In this document: one piece after another, positions 9,310 through 19,411 of the stretch
Numbering within the stretch: position 1 is the stretch's first letter
Layout of the letters: every line of letters starts with the position of its first letter
NCBI RefSeq assembly: GCF_025961205.1
Contig: NZ_JAOQNH010000002.1
Location: forward strand, 27,501 to 91,500
Length of the DNA: 64,000 nt
From: Azospirillum fermentarium
GTDB lineage: Bacteria; Pseudomonadota; Alphaproteobacteria; Azospirillales; Azospirillaceae
Direction: 5' to 3'
Program-made: the position numbers and the translations under genes
The notes under the pieces: model-generated
The model's database searches: none
Told to the model about the DNA's origin: nothing
Seen by the model: only the letters and a program-made list of their open reading frames with translations

Positions 9310-10989
9310 TTAGGCCGCCCGCACCGCGTGGATGTAGCGCTCCACTTCCGCGCGCAGGGTGTCGGCCTGCTGGCTCAGCGTGGCGGCGGTGCCCAGCGCC
9401 TCGCCGGCGATGCCGCTGGTCTGGCGGGCGGCGTCGCGCACGCCTTCGATGTTGCCGGCCACCTGCTTGGCGCCCATGGCCGCTTCGGCCACGTTGCGGG
9501 CGATGCCAAGGGTGGCTTCGTTCTGCTGTTCCACCGCCGCGGCGATGGAGCGCGTGACGTCGCCCATCTGGGCGATGGTGCCGGCGATGCGTTCGATGGC
9601 CTGGACCGAATCCTCGGTCACCGCCTGCATCTGCTGCACCTGTCCCTGGATCTCCTCGGTGGCCTTGGCGGTCTGGTTGGCGAGGTTCTTGACCTCCGAC
9701 GCCACGACCGCAAACCCTTTGCCGGCCTCGCCCGCACGGGCGGCCTCGATGGTGGCGTTCAGCGCCAGCAGGTTGGTCTGGGCGGCGATGGAATTGATGA
9801 GGACCACCACCTCGCCGATCTTCTGGGCGGCGTCGGACAGGCCGGCGACGGTGCTGTTGGTGGTGGCGGCCTCGTGCTCCGCCTGTTCGGTGATGCGGCT
9901 CGATTCCTCGATCTGGCGGTTGATCTCGCCCACCGAGGCGTGAAGCTCCTCCGCGGCGGAGGCCACCATCTGCACGTTGGCGGACGCCTGATGGGCCGCC
10001 GCCCCCACCGCCGCCGAACGGTCGGTGGTGGTGTTGGCGGTCTGGGACAGGGTTTGCGCGCTGGTCTGCACCGCACCGGCGGCGCGGCCCAGAACGCCCA
10101 CCACCTCGCTCATGCGGTGGTCGAAGGCTTCCGACAGGCTGGCGATGGTGGTGCGGCGGCGTTCCTCGGCCAGGGCGCGGGCGTGCTCCTCCTCCGCCCG
10201 GCGGCGGTCGGCGGCAAAGACGTCGCTGAAGGTGCGCAGCGCGCGGGCCACTTCGCCGATCTCATCGGAACGGTCGGTGAAGGGCACCGGCACGTCGGCG
10301 GAGCCCTGGGCAATGGCGGTGGTGGTGGCGGTGATGCGCTTCAGCGTGCCGACGATGCCGCGGGTCACCGACACCGCCATCAGCAGCGCCCCGGCGGTGA
10401 TGGCGGCCACCACCCCCACCAAGCGCCAGACACCCGCATAGAAATCCTTTTCCGCGTCGGTCAGGAACATGCCGGTGCCGACCACCATGCCCCACGGGCG
10501 GTACACGGCGACGGCGGAGATCTTCTGTTCCGGCTCGGCGTCGGCCGACGGCTTCCACCAGTAATCATAGGCGGAGCTGTCGCGGGTTTTCAGCACCTCG
10601 ATCATGTCGGTGAAGATGGGCGCGCCGCGGGCGTCGCGCACCTGATCCAGCGCCTTGCCCTCCAGCGTGGGGTGCATCAGCATGATGCCGTCCATGCTGT
10701 TGATCCACACATACTGAACCGTGTCGTAGCGCAGGGATTTCAGGGCTGCGAAGGCTTCGCGCTTGGCGGCGTCCTCGGCCATCTCGCCACGCAGCGCGCG
10801 GCCGTGATAGCCCTTGATGATGGAAATGGAGGCGTTGACCATCTCCCGCGCCTGCTTGCGGTGCTGGGCGACGATGCCGTTGCGCATGTCCACCATCACA
10901 AAGCCGGCCACAACCACCATGCCCACCAGCAGAACGGCCACCACGCCGTACAGCCGTTGCGCGATGCTCAACCCCTTCAGGAACGCCAT
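9310..10989 (-). CDS. Methyl-accepting chemotaxis protein with a single Cache sensor
   Basis: Membrane chemoreceptor of about 559 residues. A first membrane helix (about 12-35) precedes a periplasmic single-Cache domain (about 36-185). A second helix follows near 190-210, then HAMP and a cytoplasmic signalling domain carrying the hairpin tip that contacts CheA/CheW ([20 protein letters not shown]). The frame is open to 11070. Starts at 11004 or 10989 both place the first helix correctly, and I chose 10989, which begins MAFLKGLS as many receptors do. It ends in AVRAA without the CheB/CheR pentapeptide. Ligand unknown; single-Cache receptors usually bind small carboxylates. Confidence 0.93.
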   Translation of the reverse strand: MAFLKGLSIAQRLYGVVAVLLVGMVVVAGFVMVDMRNGIVAQHRKQAREMVNASISIIKGYHGRALRGEMAEDAAKREAFAALKSLRYDTVQYVWINSMDGIMLMHPTLEGKALDQVRDARGAPIFTDMIEVLKTRDSSAYDYWWKPSADAEPEQKISAVAVYRPWGMVVGTGMFLTDAEKDFYAGVWRLVGVVAAITAGALLMAVSVTRGIVGTLKRITATTTAIAQGSADVPVPFTDRSDEIGEVARALRTFSDVFAADRRRAEEEHARALAEERRRTTIASLSEAFDHRMSEVVGVLGRAAGAVQTSAQTLSQTANTTTDRSAAVGAAAHQASANVQMVASAAEELHASVGEINRQIEESSRITEQAEHEAATTNSTVAGLSDAAQKIGEVVVLINSIAAQTNLLALNATIEAARAGEAGKGFAVVASEVKNLANQTAKATEEIQGQVQQMQAVTEDSVQAIERIAGTIAQMGDVTRSIAAAVEQQNEATLGIARNVAEAAMGAKQVAGNIEGVRDAARQTSGIAGEALGTAATLSQQADTLRAEVERYIHAVRAA

Positions 10990-11236
10990 GATCCTTGCCC
11001 GCATTTCCCAAACCGGGACCGCCCCGGCCCGTACGGGGGCGCATGATGCATTGCAGCACGCGGGGGTCAATGCGGAAACGCCGACAATCAGGACACAAAT
11101 GGTAACGGTTTGTTAATTATAGGGACAGAAAAGATCATTATTCCCTAAAATGCGCATGGATATTGCGCACACCGACGAACCCATGACGAATTTCTTTCAA
11201 ATTCGCCACGTAATTTGATTTGGTTACGAAGCACCG

Positions 11237-11265
11237 CCATTCTGCGGCATAATGCCGCAGAATGG
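11237..11265. repeat. Perfect 29-bp palindrome in an AT-rich gap
   Basis: Arms CCATTCTGCGGCAT and ATGCCGCAGAATGG are perfect complements around a single A. It lies in the roughly 300-base gap between the chemoreceptor (start 10989) and the DUF3422 gene, 26 bases past the DUF3422 stop. No T-run follows on either strand, so it is a weak terminator candidate. A one-base centre looks more like a dimer-binding operator. Between it and the chemoreceptor the gap is AT-rich and could hold that gene's promoter. Confidence 0.6.
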
Positions 11266-11291
11266 ATTTGCCGCAGGGTGGAACGGGCGAT

Positions 11292-12626
11292 TCAATGATC
11301 GCTGGCCAGAACCTTGCGGATCCGCCGCACCCCGTTCCAGACAAAGAACAGAACCACCGGAATCATCAGCCCGATCACCAGATCGGGATCGACCTTCAGC
11401 CCGAACCCCTTCAACGACTTGGCGGCATAGCCGACGATGCCGATCAGGTAATAGCTGATGGCCACCACCGACAGCCCCTCCACCGTTTCCTGCAGGCGCA
11501 ACTGCACCTCGGCCCGGTGGTCCATGGATTTGAGAAGCTGGGCGTTCTGCCCCTCCACCGCGATTTCCACCCGTGTGCGCAGCAGGTTGGACGCGCGGGC
11601 CAGACGCTGGGACAGCGCCTCCACCCGCGCCTGCACCGCGTCGCAGGTGCGCGACGCCGGGGTCAGGCGGCGTTCCATGAACTCGCCCACCGTCTGCAGC
11701 CCCTCGATGCGCACGCTGCGCAGTTCGCCGATGCGCCGTTCCACGATACCGAAATAGGCCCGCGCGGCGCCGAAACGGTATGAGGCCTCGGCCGCGATCT
11801 GTTCGGTCTGGGCCGACAGCCGGGTCAGCCGGTCGAGCACGTCGCGTTCGTCCTCCAGCCCCTGAAGGTCGGTGGTCTGGGCGGTCAGGGCGGCCAACTC
11901 GGCTTCGATGGCGCCGATGCGCGGCAGCACCTGCCGCGTCACCGGCAGCGCCAGCAGCGCCATGACGCGGTAGATCTCGATCTCCATCAGGCGCTGGACA
12001 TAACGCCCGGCCTGCCACGGGCTCATGGAATGGTTCTGGATCAGGATGCGGCTGAAGCCGTCGCCGTGGATGCGGAAATCGGTCCAGGCGGTGGCCGCCC
12101 CGCCGGCCACGCGGTTGCCGGCATAGGAATCCGACCCGAACACCGCGGCCAGCTGGCCGGCGTCCGGCTCGTCCGACGCCGCTTCGCGCAGCACCACATG
12201 CACGCCCACCATCATCTGCCCCGGCATTCCGCCCAGCCAGTCGGGCGGCAGAGCGTCCAGCGCCGGTTCGGCAAACGTCTCGTCGGACCGGCCGGGGCGA
12301 AAGATGGTGTAGGTGGAAAATTCCGTGTGCCGCTCCCACTTCAGCCGGAAGGTGCCGAAGGAACCGCTGTAATGGGTGGCGCTGCGCGACGGCTTGGGCA
12401 CGCCGGCCCACTGGCACAGCCGCTCCAGATGCGCGCGCTCCGCGTCCGCCGCGCCCTCGCCCGACAGCATGGCCAGGACGGTGGCGCGGATGGGCGCTTC
12501 CAGATACTCCGACGGTCGGGCGTGAACCTCGTTGGTCAGGGCCACGCGCAGCGGGTGGTCCTTCAGCGGGCGGTCCGCCAGACCGGAAATGGGGGTTCCA
12601 CGGGAATCGTCGGTCACTGCGGTCAT
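11292..12626 (-). CDS. DUF3422 family membrane-anchored protein
   Basis: A 444-residue protein of the DUF3422 family, common in proteobacteria and without an assigned function. The N-terminal half carries the conserved blocks LTNEVHARP and the WERHTEFSTY region. A long helical, probably coiled-coil middle (about 250-390) follows. The protein ends with two hydrophobic segments near 395-415 and 420-437 that should anchor it in the inner membrane. Single-gene unit, divergent from tldD with a 215-base gap. Confidence 0.9.
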   Translation of the reverse strand: MTAVTDDSRGTPISGLADRPLKDHPLRVALTNEVHARPSEYLEAPIRATVLAMLSGEGAADAERAHLERLCQWAGVPKPSRSATHYSGSFGTFRLKWERHTEFSTYTIFRPGRSDETFAEPALDALPPDWLGGMPGQMMVGVHVVLREAASDEPDAGQLAAVFGSDSYAGNRVAGGAATAWTDFRIHGDGFSRILIQNHSMSPWQAGRYVQRLMEIEIYRVMALLALPVTRQVLPRIGAIEAELAALTAQTTDLQGLEDERDVLDRLTRLSAQTEQIAAEASYRFGAARAYFGIVERRIGELRSVRIEGLQTVGEFMERRLTPASRTCDAVQARVEALSQRLARASNLLRTRVEIAVEGQNAQLLKSMDHRAEVQLRLQETVEGLSVVAISYYLIGIVGYAAKSLKGFGLKVDPDLVIGLMIPVVLFFVWNGVRRIRKVLASDH

Positions 12627-12841
12627 GGCGGTCGCTCGGCACCGGAGGGAGGAGAGTGGGTGATTCGCATGGCATCATGCACCGGCGGCCTTGCCGGACC
12701 GGCCCGCCGTTGCCACACTAAGCACAGCACACATAAACCACATCCCGGCGCCGGGCGCGAGATGCCGCAGCGCGGGAAACCCTTGTTCTTTCGTCCAGGC
12801 ACGGGACCATCCCGGCCCGGACCCGTCCTTGCGGAGTGTCC

Positions 12842-14275
12842 ATGAGCGCGCTTGCCGTCACCGATGATCTGTTTTTCAACCGCGCCGGGCTGGACCGCGC
12901 CCGCGTGGAGGGCATCGTCGCCGAGGCGTTGGGTGCTGCCGACGACGGCGAACTCTATCTGGAATACGCCCAGTCGGAGAGCCTGGGCTGGGACGATGGA
13001 AAGCTGAAGTCCGCCAGCTTCGACACCACCCAGGGGTTCGGCCTGCGCGCCATCGCGGGCGAGGCCACGGGCTATGCCCACGCCTCCACCCTGTCCGAAG
13101 ACGCCATCCGCCGGGCGTCGTCCACCGTGCGCGCCGTCAGCGCCAACCATTCCGGCACGGTGGCCGAGGCGCCGCAGGGCACCAACCGCGCCCTCTACAC
13201 CCCCGACAACCCCCTGGCCCTGGTGCCGTTCGAGGAGAAGGTCCAGCTTCTGGCCGCCATCGACGCCTATGCCCGCGGCAAGGATCCCCGCGTGCGGCAG
13301 GTGAGCTGCTCCATCAGCGGCGAATGGCAGGCGGTGCAGATCCTGCGCGGCGACGGCGTGCGGGTGGCCGACCTGCGCCCGCTGGTGCGGCTCGGCGTGT
13401 CGGTGGTGGTGGAAGAGAACGGGCGCATGGAGACCGGCGGCCACGGCGGCGGCGGCCGCGTCGCCTATGGCCAGTACATGCAGGAAACCACCTGGAAATC
13501 CTTCGTGGACGAGGCGCTGCGCCAGGCGCTGGTCAATCTGGAATCCATCCCCGCCCCGGCGGGGGAGATGACGGTGGTCCTGGGGGCCGGCTGGCCCGGC
13601 ATCCTGCTGCACGAGGCCATCGGCCACGGGCTGGAGGGCGATTTCAACCGCAAGAAGACCTCGGCCTTCTCCGGCCTGCTGGGCCAGCGCATCGCCGCCC
13701 CCGGCGTGACCGTGGTGGACGACGGCACCATCGAGAACGCCCGCGGCTCCATCAGCGTGGACGACGAGGGCACGCCGTCCCAGTGCACCACCCTGATCGA
13801 AGACGGCATCCTGGTCGGTTTCATGCAGGACCGCATGAACGCCCGCCTGATGGGCGCGCGTCCCACCGGCAACGGCCGGCGGCAGAGCTTCGCCTATCAC
13901 CCGCTGCCGCGCATGACCAACACCGTCATGCGCAACGGCCAGCACACGCCCGAAGAGATCATCGCGTCGGTGAAGAACGGCATCTACGCCAAGAACTTCG
14001 GCGGCGGCCAGGTGGACATCACGTCGGGGAAGTTCGTGTTCTCGGCCTCGGAAGCCTATCTGATCGAGAACGGCAGGATCGGCGCGTCGCTGAAGGGCGC
14101 CACCCTGATCGGCAACGGGCCGGATTCCCTGACGCGGGTGCGGATGGTCGGCAACGATTCCCGCCTGGACCCCGGTGTCGGCACCTGCGGCAAGGACGGC
14201 CAGGGCGTGCCGGTGGGCGTGGGGCAGCCGACGCTGCTGCTGGACGGGCTGACCGTCGGCGGGACGGCGGCGTAA
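12842..14275 (+). CDS. tldD: Metalloprotease TldD
   Basis: TldD partners with TldE (PmbA) in a cytoplasmic zinc protease that degrades unfolded peptides and matures some peptide antibiotics. The 477 residues match the family. The zinc motif HEAIGH is at residues 257-262, and the conserved C-terminal blocks including DVGTCGK-like residues (GVGTCGKDGQG) are present. The ATG at 12842 is used because GGAG lies 5 bases before it; an in-frame GTG is 6 bases upstream. TldE is not in the window, which is normal because the two genes are often unlinked. A double hairpin follows. Confidence 0.95.
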   Translation: MSALAVTDDLFFNRAGLDRARVEGIVAEALGAADDGELYLEYAQSESLGWDDGKLKSASFDTTQGFGLRAIAGEATGYAHASTLSEDAIRRASSTVRAVSANHSGTVAEAPQGTNRALYTPDNPLALVPFEEKVQLLAAIDAYARGKDPRVRQVSCSISGEWQAVQILRGDGVRVADLRPLVRLGVSVVVEENGRMETGGHGGGGRVAYGQYMQETTWKSFVDEALRQALVNLESIPAPAGEMTVVLGAGWPGILLHEAIGHGLEGDFNRKKTSAFSGLLGQRIAAPGVTVVDDGTIENARGSISVDDEGTPSQCTTLIEDGILVGFMQDRMNARLMGARPTGNGRRQSFAYHPLPRMTNTVMRNGQHTPEEIIASVKNGIYAKNFGGGQVDITSGKFVFSASEAYLIENGRIGASLKGATLIGNGPDSLTRVRMVGNDSRLDPGVGTCGKDGQGVPVGVGQPTLLLDGLTVGGTAA

Positions 14276-14288
14276 CGGAATGGACTAT

Positions 14289-14351
14289 GCCGAGGGGATC
14301 TTCCCCTCGGCGCTCCCCGGCAGGGGCCAATGGCCCCTGCACCCCATTTTT
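14289..14351 (+). terminator. Double-hairpin element A after tldD
   Basis: Two perfect stems stand in tandem. The first is 10 bp (GCCGAGGGGA at 14289-14298 with 14302-14311, loop of 3). The second is 9 bp (GCAGGGGCC at 14320-14328 with 14332-14340, loop of 3), followed by ACCCCA and TTTTT. It lies between convergent tldD and the hemerythrin gene and probably ends tldD transcription. It shares its plan with the elements near 43657 and 47245. Confidence 0.7.
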
Positions 14352-14847
14352 ATTCGGCGGCCAGAATGGGCGATGTGCCGTCGTCGCGGCCCAGCTTCAT
14401 CCAGTCGCGGCCCGAGATGATGCCGTCGAACAGGCGTTCGTACTGGACATTGTTCTCGTGCAGCCACGCCGACAGCTTCTGGTCGGACGACTGGATGTGC
14501 AGCACCAGCCAGTTCAGCATGAAACGGCCCAGAAAGGCGCGGAATTCCTGCTCCGGCATGGTGCTGGCGATGGCGTGACGGATTTCGTCCTCGGCCAGAT
14601 CGTGCTGGTACTTGTGATCCTCGTAGAGCGGGTAGCCGGCGGCTTCCATCACCTTTTCTTCGTTGGTGAAGTGCTCTTCGGTGTAGGTCAGCAACTCGCC
14701 GGCCATCGCGCGCAGCCGTTCACCCGACAGGGCGTCCGAACCGTTGCCGTTGAACTGGTTGAGCAGATAGATGAAATAGCGGTGCTCTTCATCGATGCCG
14801 TCGATGCCGACCGACCAGCACGCGTTCCAGCCTTCCAGCTCATCCAT
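14350..14847 (-). CDS. Bacteriohemerythrin
   Basis: A 165-residue non-heme di-iron oxygen-binding protein. It begins with the usual W-x-x-x-x-SVGIDGIDEEH pattern, has HFTNEEKVM in the middle (His and Glu ligands), HKYQHD next, and further His before the end, so the full ligand set is present. Such proteins bind O2 reversibly and may deliver or store it in microaerobic cells. The ATG at 14845-14847 has GGAAGGGG upstream; a longer frame to 14883 is unlikely. A perfect FNR-type box lies 93 bases upstream, so expression is probably induced at low oxygen. Confidence 0.92.
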   Translation of the reverse strand: MDELEGWNACWSVGIDGIDEEHRYFIYLLNQFNGNGSDALSGERLRAMAGELLTYTEEHFTNEEKVMEAAGYPLYEDHKYQHDLAEDEIRHAIASTMPEQEFRAFLGRFMLNWLVLHIQSSDQKLSAWLHENNVQYERLFDGIISGRDWMKLGRDDGTSPILAAE

Positions 14848-14939
14848 CCGCCGCCCCTTCCCCAAAGTCACGCGGCCCCGCAAAAGCCGGGGCAGCGCTC
14901 TACGCCATCAGCCATAGCACCTAAGCTTATGTCTTCAAA

Positions 14940-14953
14940 TTGATACAAATCAA
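14940..14953. promoter_or_regulatory. FNR/FixK-type box upstream of the hemerythrin gene
   Basis: TTGATACAAATCAA matches the consensus TTGAT-N4-ATCAA without a mismatch. It is centred about 100 bases upstream of the hemerythrin ATG. If it acts at -41.5 the transcript would start near 14905, and a TATGGC hexamer lies where the -10 box should be. It also lies just past the stop of the DUF1491 gene. Confidence 0.7.
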
Positions 14954-14973
14954 TGAGGCTTAGATAAAAAATG

Positions 14974-15309
14974 TCACACGATCCGCCCATCGAACCATGG
15001 GCGGCCCTGACGGTCCTCCACCTCGATCACCCAGAGATCGGGATCGTATTTCATCTGCCGTGCGATATAGGCGTCGGCGGCCGTTTCATCCATGGGATCA
15101 GGCCCCAGCGGGCGGGACCACACCAATTCCCCGTCCCGCCGGGTCTGGACCAGGATATCGAACAGACCGTTCAGACGGTTGATCTTCAGCAGCACGGTGC
15201 CGCGCCCGGGGTCGCCCTTGCGCGCCACGACCATCGGCACCCCTTGCGCATCGGCGGCCCGCACATGGGCCATCACCCACAGCCCGGTCGGCAGACGGTC
15301 GTCGTCCAT
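14974..15309 (-). CDS. DUF1491 family protein
   Basis: A small cytoplasmic protein (111 residues) of the DUF1491 family, found mainly in alphaproteobacteria and of unknown function. It has the family pattern GLWVMAHVRAADAQG followed by a KGD motif and an LLKINR block. The ATG at 15307-15309 is preceded by AAAGGGAAG. It is upstream of the hemerythrin gene on the same strand with a 126-base gap that contains the FNR-type box, so the hemerythrin probably has its own promoter. Confidence 0.85.
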   Translation of the reverse strand: MDDDRLPTGLWVMAHVRAADAQGVPMVVARKGDPGRGTVLLKINRLNGLFDILVQTRRDGELVWSRPLGPDPMDETAADAYIARQMKYDPDLWVIEVEDRQGRPWFDGRIV

Positions 15310-15480
15310 TCGCTTCCCTTTCCGCGGATCGGGGGCGGCCCGGCCTGATTCGGAACCACTCCCCGTAAACGTTCACCCCGCCTTTTACCGTTCCTTCTCC
15401 CGCGGGGAAAAGCCCAAGGGGAAACGATCATGACCACCTATGATACCGATTGCCAGCCGGCTCCCCGGCCCACCCGCCGG

Positions 15481-17952
15481 TCAGGCGACGGAGGATTGCT
15501 GCGGCGTCATGCGGGCGGTCAGCCGCTGAAACGCCGTCACGAACGCGGCGGGGGTTTCGGTGAAGCGCACATGCAGCCGCCCATCCAGCGACGCACGGAC
15601 CTCGAACGGCAGGTCCGCCGACAGCTCGCGGATGATCACCGTGCCGCGGCCCCCCACCGGCAGCGGCAGCGCCTTGGCGATGGTCGCCCCCCCTTCCGAC
15701 AGCTCGCTGATGCGGGTGTCCAGCGTTTCGCCGCCGGGCGTCCGCACCGTGCAGGCCAGATCCACCGTGTAGCGCGGCAGCTTGCGGCGGTCGGCCTCCT
15801 TGGTGGAGGTGCGCACCACCCGCACCAGCACCTGACGCAGCGATTGGATGCTGTGCGACACCTCGTCGGAGTTGATGCGCACGTTGCCGGCCTGGTCGCC
15901 GGTTTCCCGCGCGTCCTGCGACACCTGGGCGATCAGGTCGGCAACCTCACGGGCGGCGGAGCTGGTTTCCACCACGTTGCGGCTGATTTCCTGGGTGGCG
16001 GCGCTCTGTTCCTCCATCGCCGCGGCGATGGCGGTGGAAATCTCGTCGATGGTGGCGATGGTGCGCCCGATTCCCGACACGGCGCTCACCGCCCCCTGGG
16101 TGGCGCTCTGGATGGTGGCGATCTGGCGGGAGATCTCTTCGGTCGAGCGGGCCGTCTGGTTGGCCAGGTTCTTGACCTCGCCCGCCACGACGGCGAACCC
16201 CTTGCCGGCTTCGCCCGCGCGGGCGGCCTCGATGGTGGCGTTCAGCGCCAGCAGATTGGTCTGGCTGGCGATGTCGCCGATCAGGTTGGCGATTTCCCCG
16301 ATCTTCGCCACCTCTTCCGACAAGGACAGAATGGCGCTCTGGGTCGAATGGCTGTCGGCCACTGCCGATTTGGTCACGCTGCCGGCGTGGGCGACCTGGG
16401 CCGCGATCTCGCGGATGGAGGCGGCAAGCTCTTCCGTGGCGCTGGCGACCGCCTGGGCATTGGCCAGCGCCTCGTCGGCGGCGGCGGCAACCCCCTGGCT
16501 GTTCTGGCTGACGCGATCGGCGGAGCCGGCCATGGATTCGGCGTCGTCGGCCATGGTCTTGGTGCGCTGCGCCACCTGCTCCACCGCCGCACCGGCCTCC
16601 CGCTCGACGGTGCCGGCCATGTCTTCCAGCGCGCGGCGGCGCTCGGCCTCCGCGTGGCGCTCATGCTCGGCGCGTTCCTGGGCGCCATAGCCGAGCTTGG
16701 CCTTGAGCGCGCGAAGCTGGGCGCTCATGCGGCGGAACTCGGTGACGGTGGCGTCCTCGATCTCGTGGAAATAGGCGTTGCGGGCGATGGCGTCGAAATG
16801 CACCTCGGCGCGGGCCAGCGGGCGGCGGATGGCGCCCAGCAGCAGCCAGCCCAGAACGGCGGCCCCCAGCGCGCTGCCCACCACCACCACCAGCGCGATC
16901 AGCCGACGGGTGCTGTATTCGTCGTTGGCCCGATGATGGGCGGACTCCGCCTCCTTCAGCTTGGTGGCCAGCAGCTCGCGGTTCAGGGCCTGGGCCTTGG
17001 CGAACTGGGGCTGCATGGTTCCGTTGAACAGGCTTTCCAGCCGGAGCGCGTTGCCCTCCGCCGCCAGGGCCAGGCCGGGCTCCAGCCCCTGCGTGACGAA
17101 GGCGGTGCGCTCGGTGGCGAACCGGTCGGCGATGGACTTCTCCGCCGCCGTCATCGGCTTGGCCGTCACCGTGTTCCACAGGCTGTTGATGGCACCGATG
17201 TTCTGGCGCACCCCGGCGATCCGCTTCTCGATGACCTTGGGATCGGAGCCGTCACGCAGGTCGATGACCAGCAGCGTCATGGCCTGGAGGTTGTCGCGCA
17301 TGAGATCCAGGATCTCGCCCAACTGCCCCACCGGCACCGTGTGATTCTCGAACACCTCCTGCAGCGAATCGTTGGCATCGCCCATGCCCGACAGGCCGGT
17401 CCAGGTGCTGCCCACCATCAGCGCGATCATCAGCGCGAACGCCAGCGTCAGCCGCCCGGCGATGCTGCGGCTGAAACGGCCCAGCTTGTCGCCCAGCCCC
17501 GGATGCACCACCACGCCCTCGCGGATGGCCACGCCCTTGGCGCGGCCGTTGCGGATGTCGGCATACAGCTGGTCGGCGGCGGCGATCTGGGCGCGCGACG
17601 GCTTGGAACGGATGGAGATGTATTCGGTGATCTGGCCGTTTTCGATCAGCGGGGTCACATTGGCCCGCACCCAATAGAAATCCCCGGTCTTGGTGCGGTT
17701 CTTGACCAGCCCTTCCCACGGCCTGCCCTGCTTGACGGTGGCCCACAGGTCGGCGAACGCCTCTTTGGGCATGTGCGGGTGGCGGACCAGATTGTGGGGA
17801 GCGCCGATCAGCTCCTCTTCCGAAAAGCCGCTGATGTCGATGAACGCCTTGTTGACGAAGGTGATGCGCCCACCGGGATCGGTGCGCGACACCAGCATTT
17901 CACCCTCCGGCAGTTCCACCTCACGGTTGGTGATCGGTTCGTTCAGACGCAT
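15481..17952 (-). CDS. Aerotaxis-type chemoreceptor: PAS, two membrane helices, signalling domain, PilZ
   Basis: An 823-residue receptor. The N-terminal PAS domain (about 15-115) has the Aer-like block [11 protein letters not shown] ... [13 protein letters not shown], which in Aer binds FAD and senses redox state. Membrane helices near 168-190 and 318-342 enclose a helical periplasmic segment. The signalling domain with [19 protein letters not shown] lies about 560-600, and a PilZ domain ends the protein (about 730-810). PilZ binds c-di-GMP through RxxxR and [D/N]xSxxG. Here RRKLPR is present, but the second motif reads ELSEGG with Glu at the first position, so binding may be altered. Azospirillum is known for receptors of this design. 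GAAGGGAG precedes the start. Confidence 0.93.
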   Translation of the reverse strand: MRLNEPITNREVELPEGEMLVSRTDPGGRITFVNKAFIDISGFSEEELIGAPHNLVRHPHMPKEAFADLWATVKQGRPWEGLVKNRTKTGDFYWVRANVTPLIENGQITEYISIRSKPSRAQIAAADQLYADIRNGRAKGVAIREGVVVHPGLGDKLGRFSRSIAGRLTLAFALMIALMVGSTWTGLSGMGDANDSLQEVFENHTVPVGQLGEILDLMRDNLQAMTLLVIDLRDGSDPKVIEKRIAGVRQNIGAINSLWNTVTAKPMTAAEKSIADRFATERTAFVTQGLEPGLALAAEGNALRLESLFNGTMQPQFAKAQALNRELLATKLKEAESAHHRANDEYSTRRLIALVVVVGSALGAAVLGWLLLGAIRRPLARAEVHFDAIARNAYFHEIEDATVTEFRRMSAQLRALKAKLGYGAQERAEHERHAEAERRRALEDMAGTVEREAGAAVEQVAQRTKTMADDAESMAGSADRVSQNSQGVAAAADEALANAQAVASATEELAASIREIAAQVAHAGSVTKSAVADSHSTQSAILSLSEEVAKIGEIANLIGDIASQTNLLALNATIEAARAGEAGKGFAVVAGEVKNLANQTARSTEEISRQIATIQSATQGAVSAVSGIGRTIATIDEISTAIAAAMEEQSAATQEISRNVVETSSAAREVADLIAQVSQDARETGDQAGNVRINSDEVSHSIQSLRQVLVRVVRTSTKEADRRKLPRYTVDLACTVRTPGGETLDTRISELSEGGATIAKALPLPVGGRGTVIIRELSADLPFEVRASLDGRLHVRFTETPAAFVTAFQRLTARMTPQQSSVA

Positions 17953-18130
17953 CCTGCACCGCTCCCTTCGCTGGGGTGTAAAGCAATTAATTTTATATGG
18001 TTTTTATGGGATGCCGTTGTATCGGATCGCCCGCCGTCCGGCAACGAGCGAATTTCGGACATATTTCTTACGATATGGTCTACGTTTCCACGATTCGGCA
18101 AATGCATCGACGTTTTTGTGGTGCCGGCGC

Positions 18131-18394
18131 ATGAAAAAAGCACACACCCTGCAAGTCACACTGTTCAGCCTATGCTTGTCCAGCTCCGTGGCCACCGCCG
18201 CCACCGTATCGTCGGCCCAGGCCGAGGCCAAGGAAGCCGCGCGGTCGGGCAACTGCACACCCACGAAAGTGGAAGTCCTGCGCTATGTTCCCGGACGGGA
18301 ACCGCAGACGGTGTTCAAGGTGGATTGCGGCGAGGAAAAGGGGATCTTCGTTCTGGTCCAATGCCGCAGCCGCATCTGCGTGCTGTTGCGGTAG
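18131..18394 (+). CDS. Small secreted protein of unknown function (87 aa)
   Basis: Begins MKKAHTLQV with a clear signal peptide (about residues 1-23, cut after an Ala-rich site). The mature part is about 64 residues with Cys residues at four positions, which could form two disulfides in the periplasm. The frame is open further upstream, but only the ATG at 18131 gives a signal peptide. No family recognised. It is followed 38 bases later by a second small exported protein on the same strand. Confidence 0.7.
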   Translation: MKKAHTLQVTLFSLCLSSSVATAATVSSAQAEAKEAARSGNCTPTKVEVLRYVPGREPQTVFKVDCGEEKGIFVLVQCRSRICVLLR

Positions 18395-18432
18395 CGGGCG
18401 GATTCAGATCTTGTTAAGGCTCTTGCCGTGCA

Positions 18433-18849
18433 ATGATGGACCGTACGGCCACCCCCATCGCCATGACCGCCATGATCCCCATCCCCGTCCGTCCCTGTGC
18501 CGTTGTGCTGGCCCTGCTGCCGCTGGCGGGGGGATGCACCCCCACCGGCGCCGTGACCGGGGCCGGGGTGGCGGTCGATCTGGTGTCGCTGACCAGCACC
18601 CGCAAGACGGTGGTCGATCATGTGGTCTCAGGCCTGACCGGCAAGGACTGCTCGTCGGTCTCGTTCAGCGAGACCGGGGACTATTGCCCGGAAAAGGTGG
18701 TGGTGGACCGGTCCAACATCTATTGCTACCGCACGCTGGCGGATGTGGAATGCCACCACATTCCCGACCCCTACCGCAACGGCGACCGCGCGCTGGCCAG
18801 CCCGCCGCCGGTCATCAAGCCGGCCAACCAGCGCACACCGTTCGATTGA
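18433..18849 (+). CDS. Putative small lipoprotein
   Basis: A 138-residue protein with a hydrophobic leader ending in LAGGC near residue 35. This resembles a lipobox although Ala rather than Leu is at -3. The true start may be one of the later ATGs (18463 or 18472), which give a normal-length leader. The mature part has several Cys and a Pro-rich C-terminus. No family recognised. The stop lies in the first copy of a 15-base direct repeat (18840-18854 and 18864-18878, GTTCGATTGAAGTGA). Confidence 0.65.
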   Translation: MMDRTATPIAMTAMIPIPVRPCAVVLALLPLAGGCTPTGAVTGAGVAVDLVSLTSTRKTVVDHVVSGLTGKDCSSVSFSETGDYCPEKVVVDRSNIYCYRTLADVECHHIPDPYRNGDRALASPPPVIKPANQRTPFD

Positions 18850-18878
18850 AGTGATCGAAGGGGGTTCGATTGAAGTGA
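18840..18878. repeat. 15-bp direct repeat, two copies
   Basis: GTTCGATTGAAGTGA occurs at 18840-18854 and 18864-18878, period 24 bases, overlapping the end of the putative lipoprotein gene. It is probably a small local duplication. Confidence 0.7.
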
Positions 18879-18906
18879 GGGGAAACGCCCCGGCGGACCG
18901 CGGCGG

Positions 18907-19338
18907 TCAGCGGACCTTCTTGGCGGCAAAAGCCTTGGCAATCGCCAGCATCGATTTTTCATGGGATGCACCGGGAGGGGCGGCCTTCACCGGTCCCGCC
19001 GCCGGGGATGGGGCGCGGGGGGTCGTGCCCTTGTCACCGCCGCCCGATGCCGCCGGCTCGTCGTCGTCCCGGCCCATGCGGTCCAGCACCCGCGCCAGAG
19101 CCTCGCGCGACAGGGCGCCGTTGCCCGCCCCGCGGGACGGGCCGGTGGAGCGGGCGCGGCGCAGAACCCGTTCGATGGCGGCGGCGGCGATGGCCTGAAG
19201 AAAGGGCTGGGCCATGGCCAGCAGCAGTTGCGGATCCTTGGCCGCCATGGAAATCAGGATCTTCTGCGCCACCGCCCGGCTGCCGTTGGCCGCGGCCAGC
19301 GCCTCGCGCACCTTGCCATCCACGTAAGAACCGCTCAT
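18907..19338 (-). CDS. Unknown protein with low-complexity C-terminus (143 aa)
   Basis: The first 75 residues look helical (AKDPQLLLAMAQPFLQAIAA). The C-terminal half is rich in Pro, Ala, Gly and Lys and ends KAFAAKKVR. The ATG at 19336-19338 is chosen because AGGAAG lies just before it; the frame is open to 19413. No known domain recognised. It is divergent from the DsbA-family gene with only 73 bases between the two starts, so they share a promoter region. Confidence 0.7.
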   Translation of the reverse strand: MSGSYVDGKVREALAAANGSRAVAQKILISMAAKDPQLLLAMAQPFLQAIAAAAIERVLRRARSTGPSRGAGNGALSREALARVLDRMGRDDDEPAASGGGDKGTTPRAPSPAAGPVKAAPPGASHEKSMLAIAKAFAAKKVR

Positions 19339-19411
19339 CGTCTTCCTGCCGTCCCAATCTTCCCCCGGCTGCCCGTTGCTCCGGCGCGGGGAATAGAGGA
19401 TAGTAGCACGC

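Noticed and set aside
15430-18417. A 995-codon plus-strand frame with a good ribosome-binding site (AAGGGGAAACGATC before ATG 15430)
   Set aside because: Despite the fine start it runs antisense through the aerotaxis-type receptor and has shadow-like composition. A shorter product cannot be supported because no stop occurs early.
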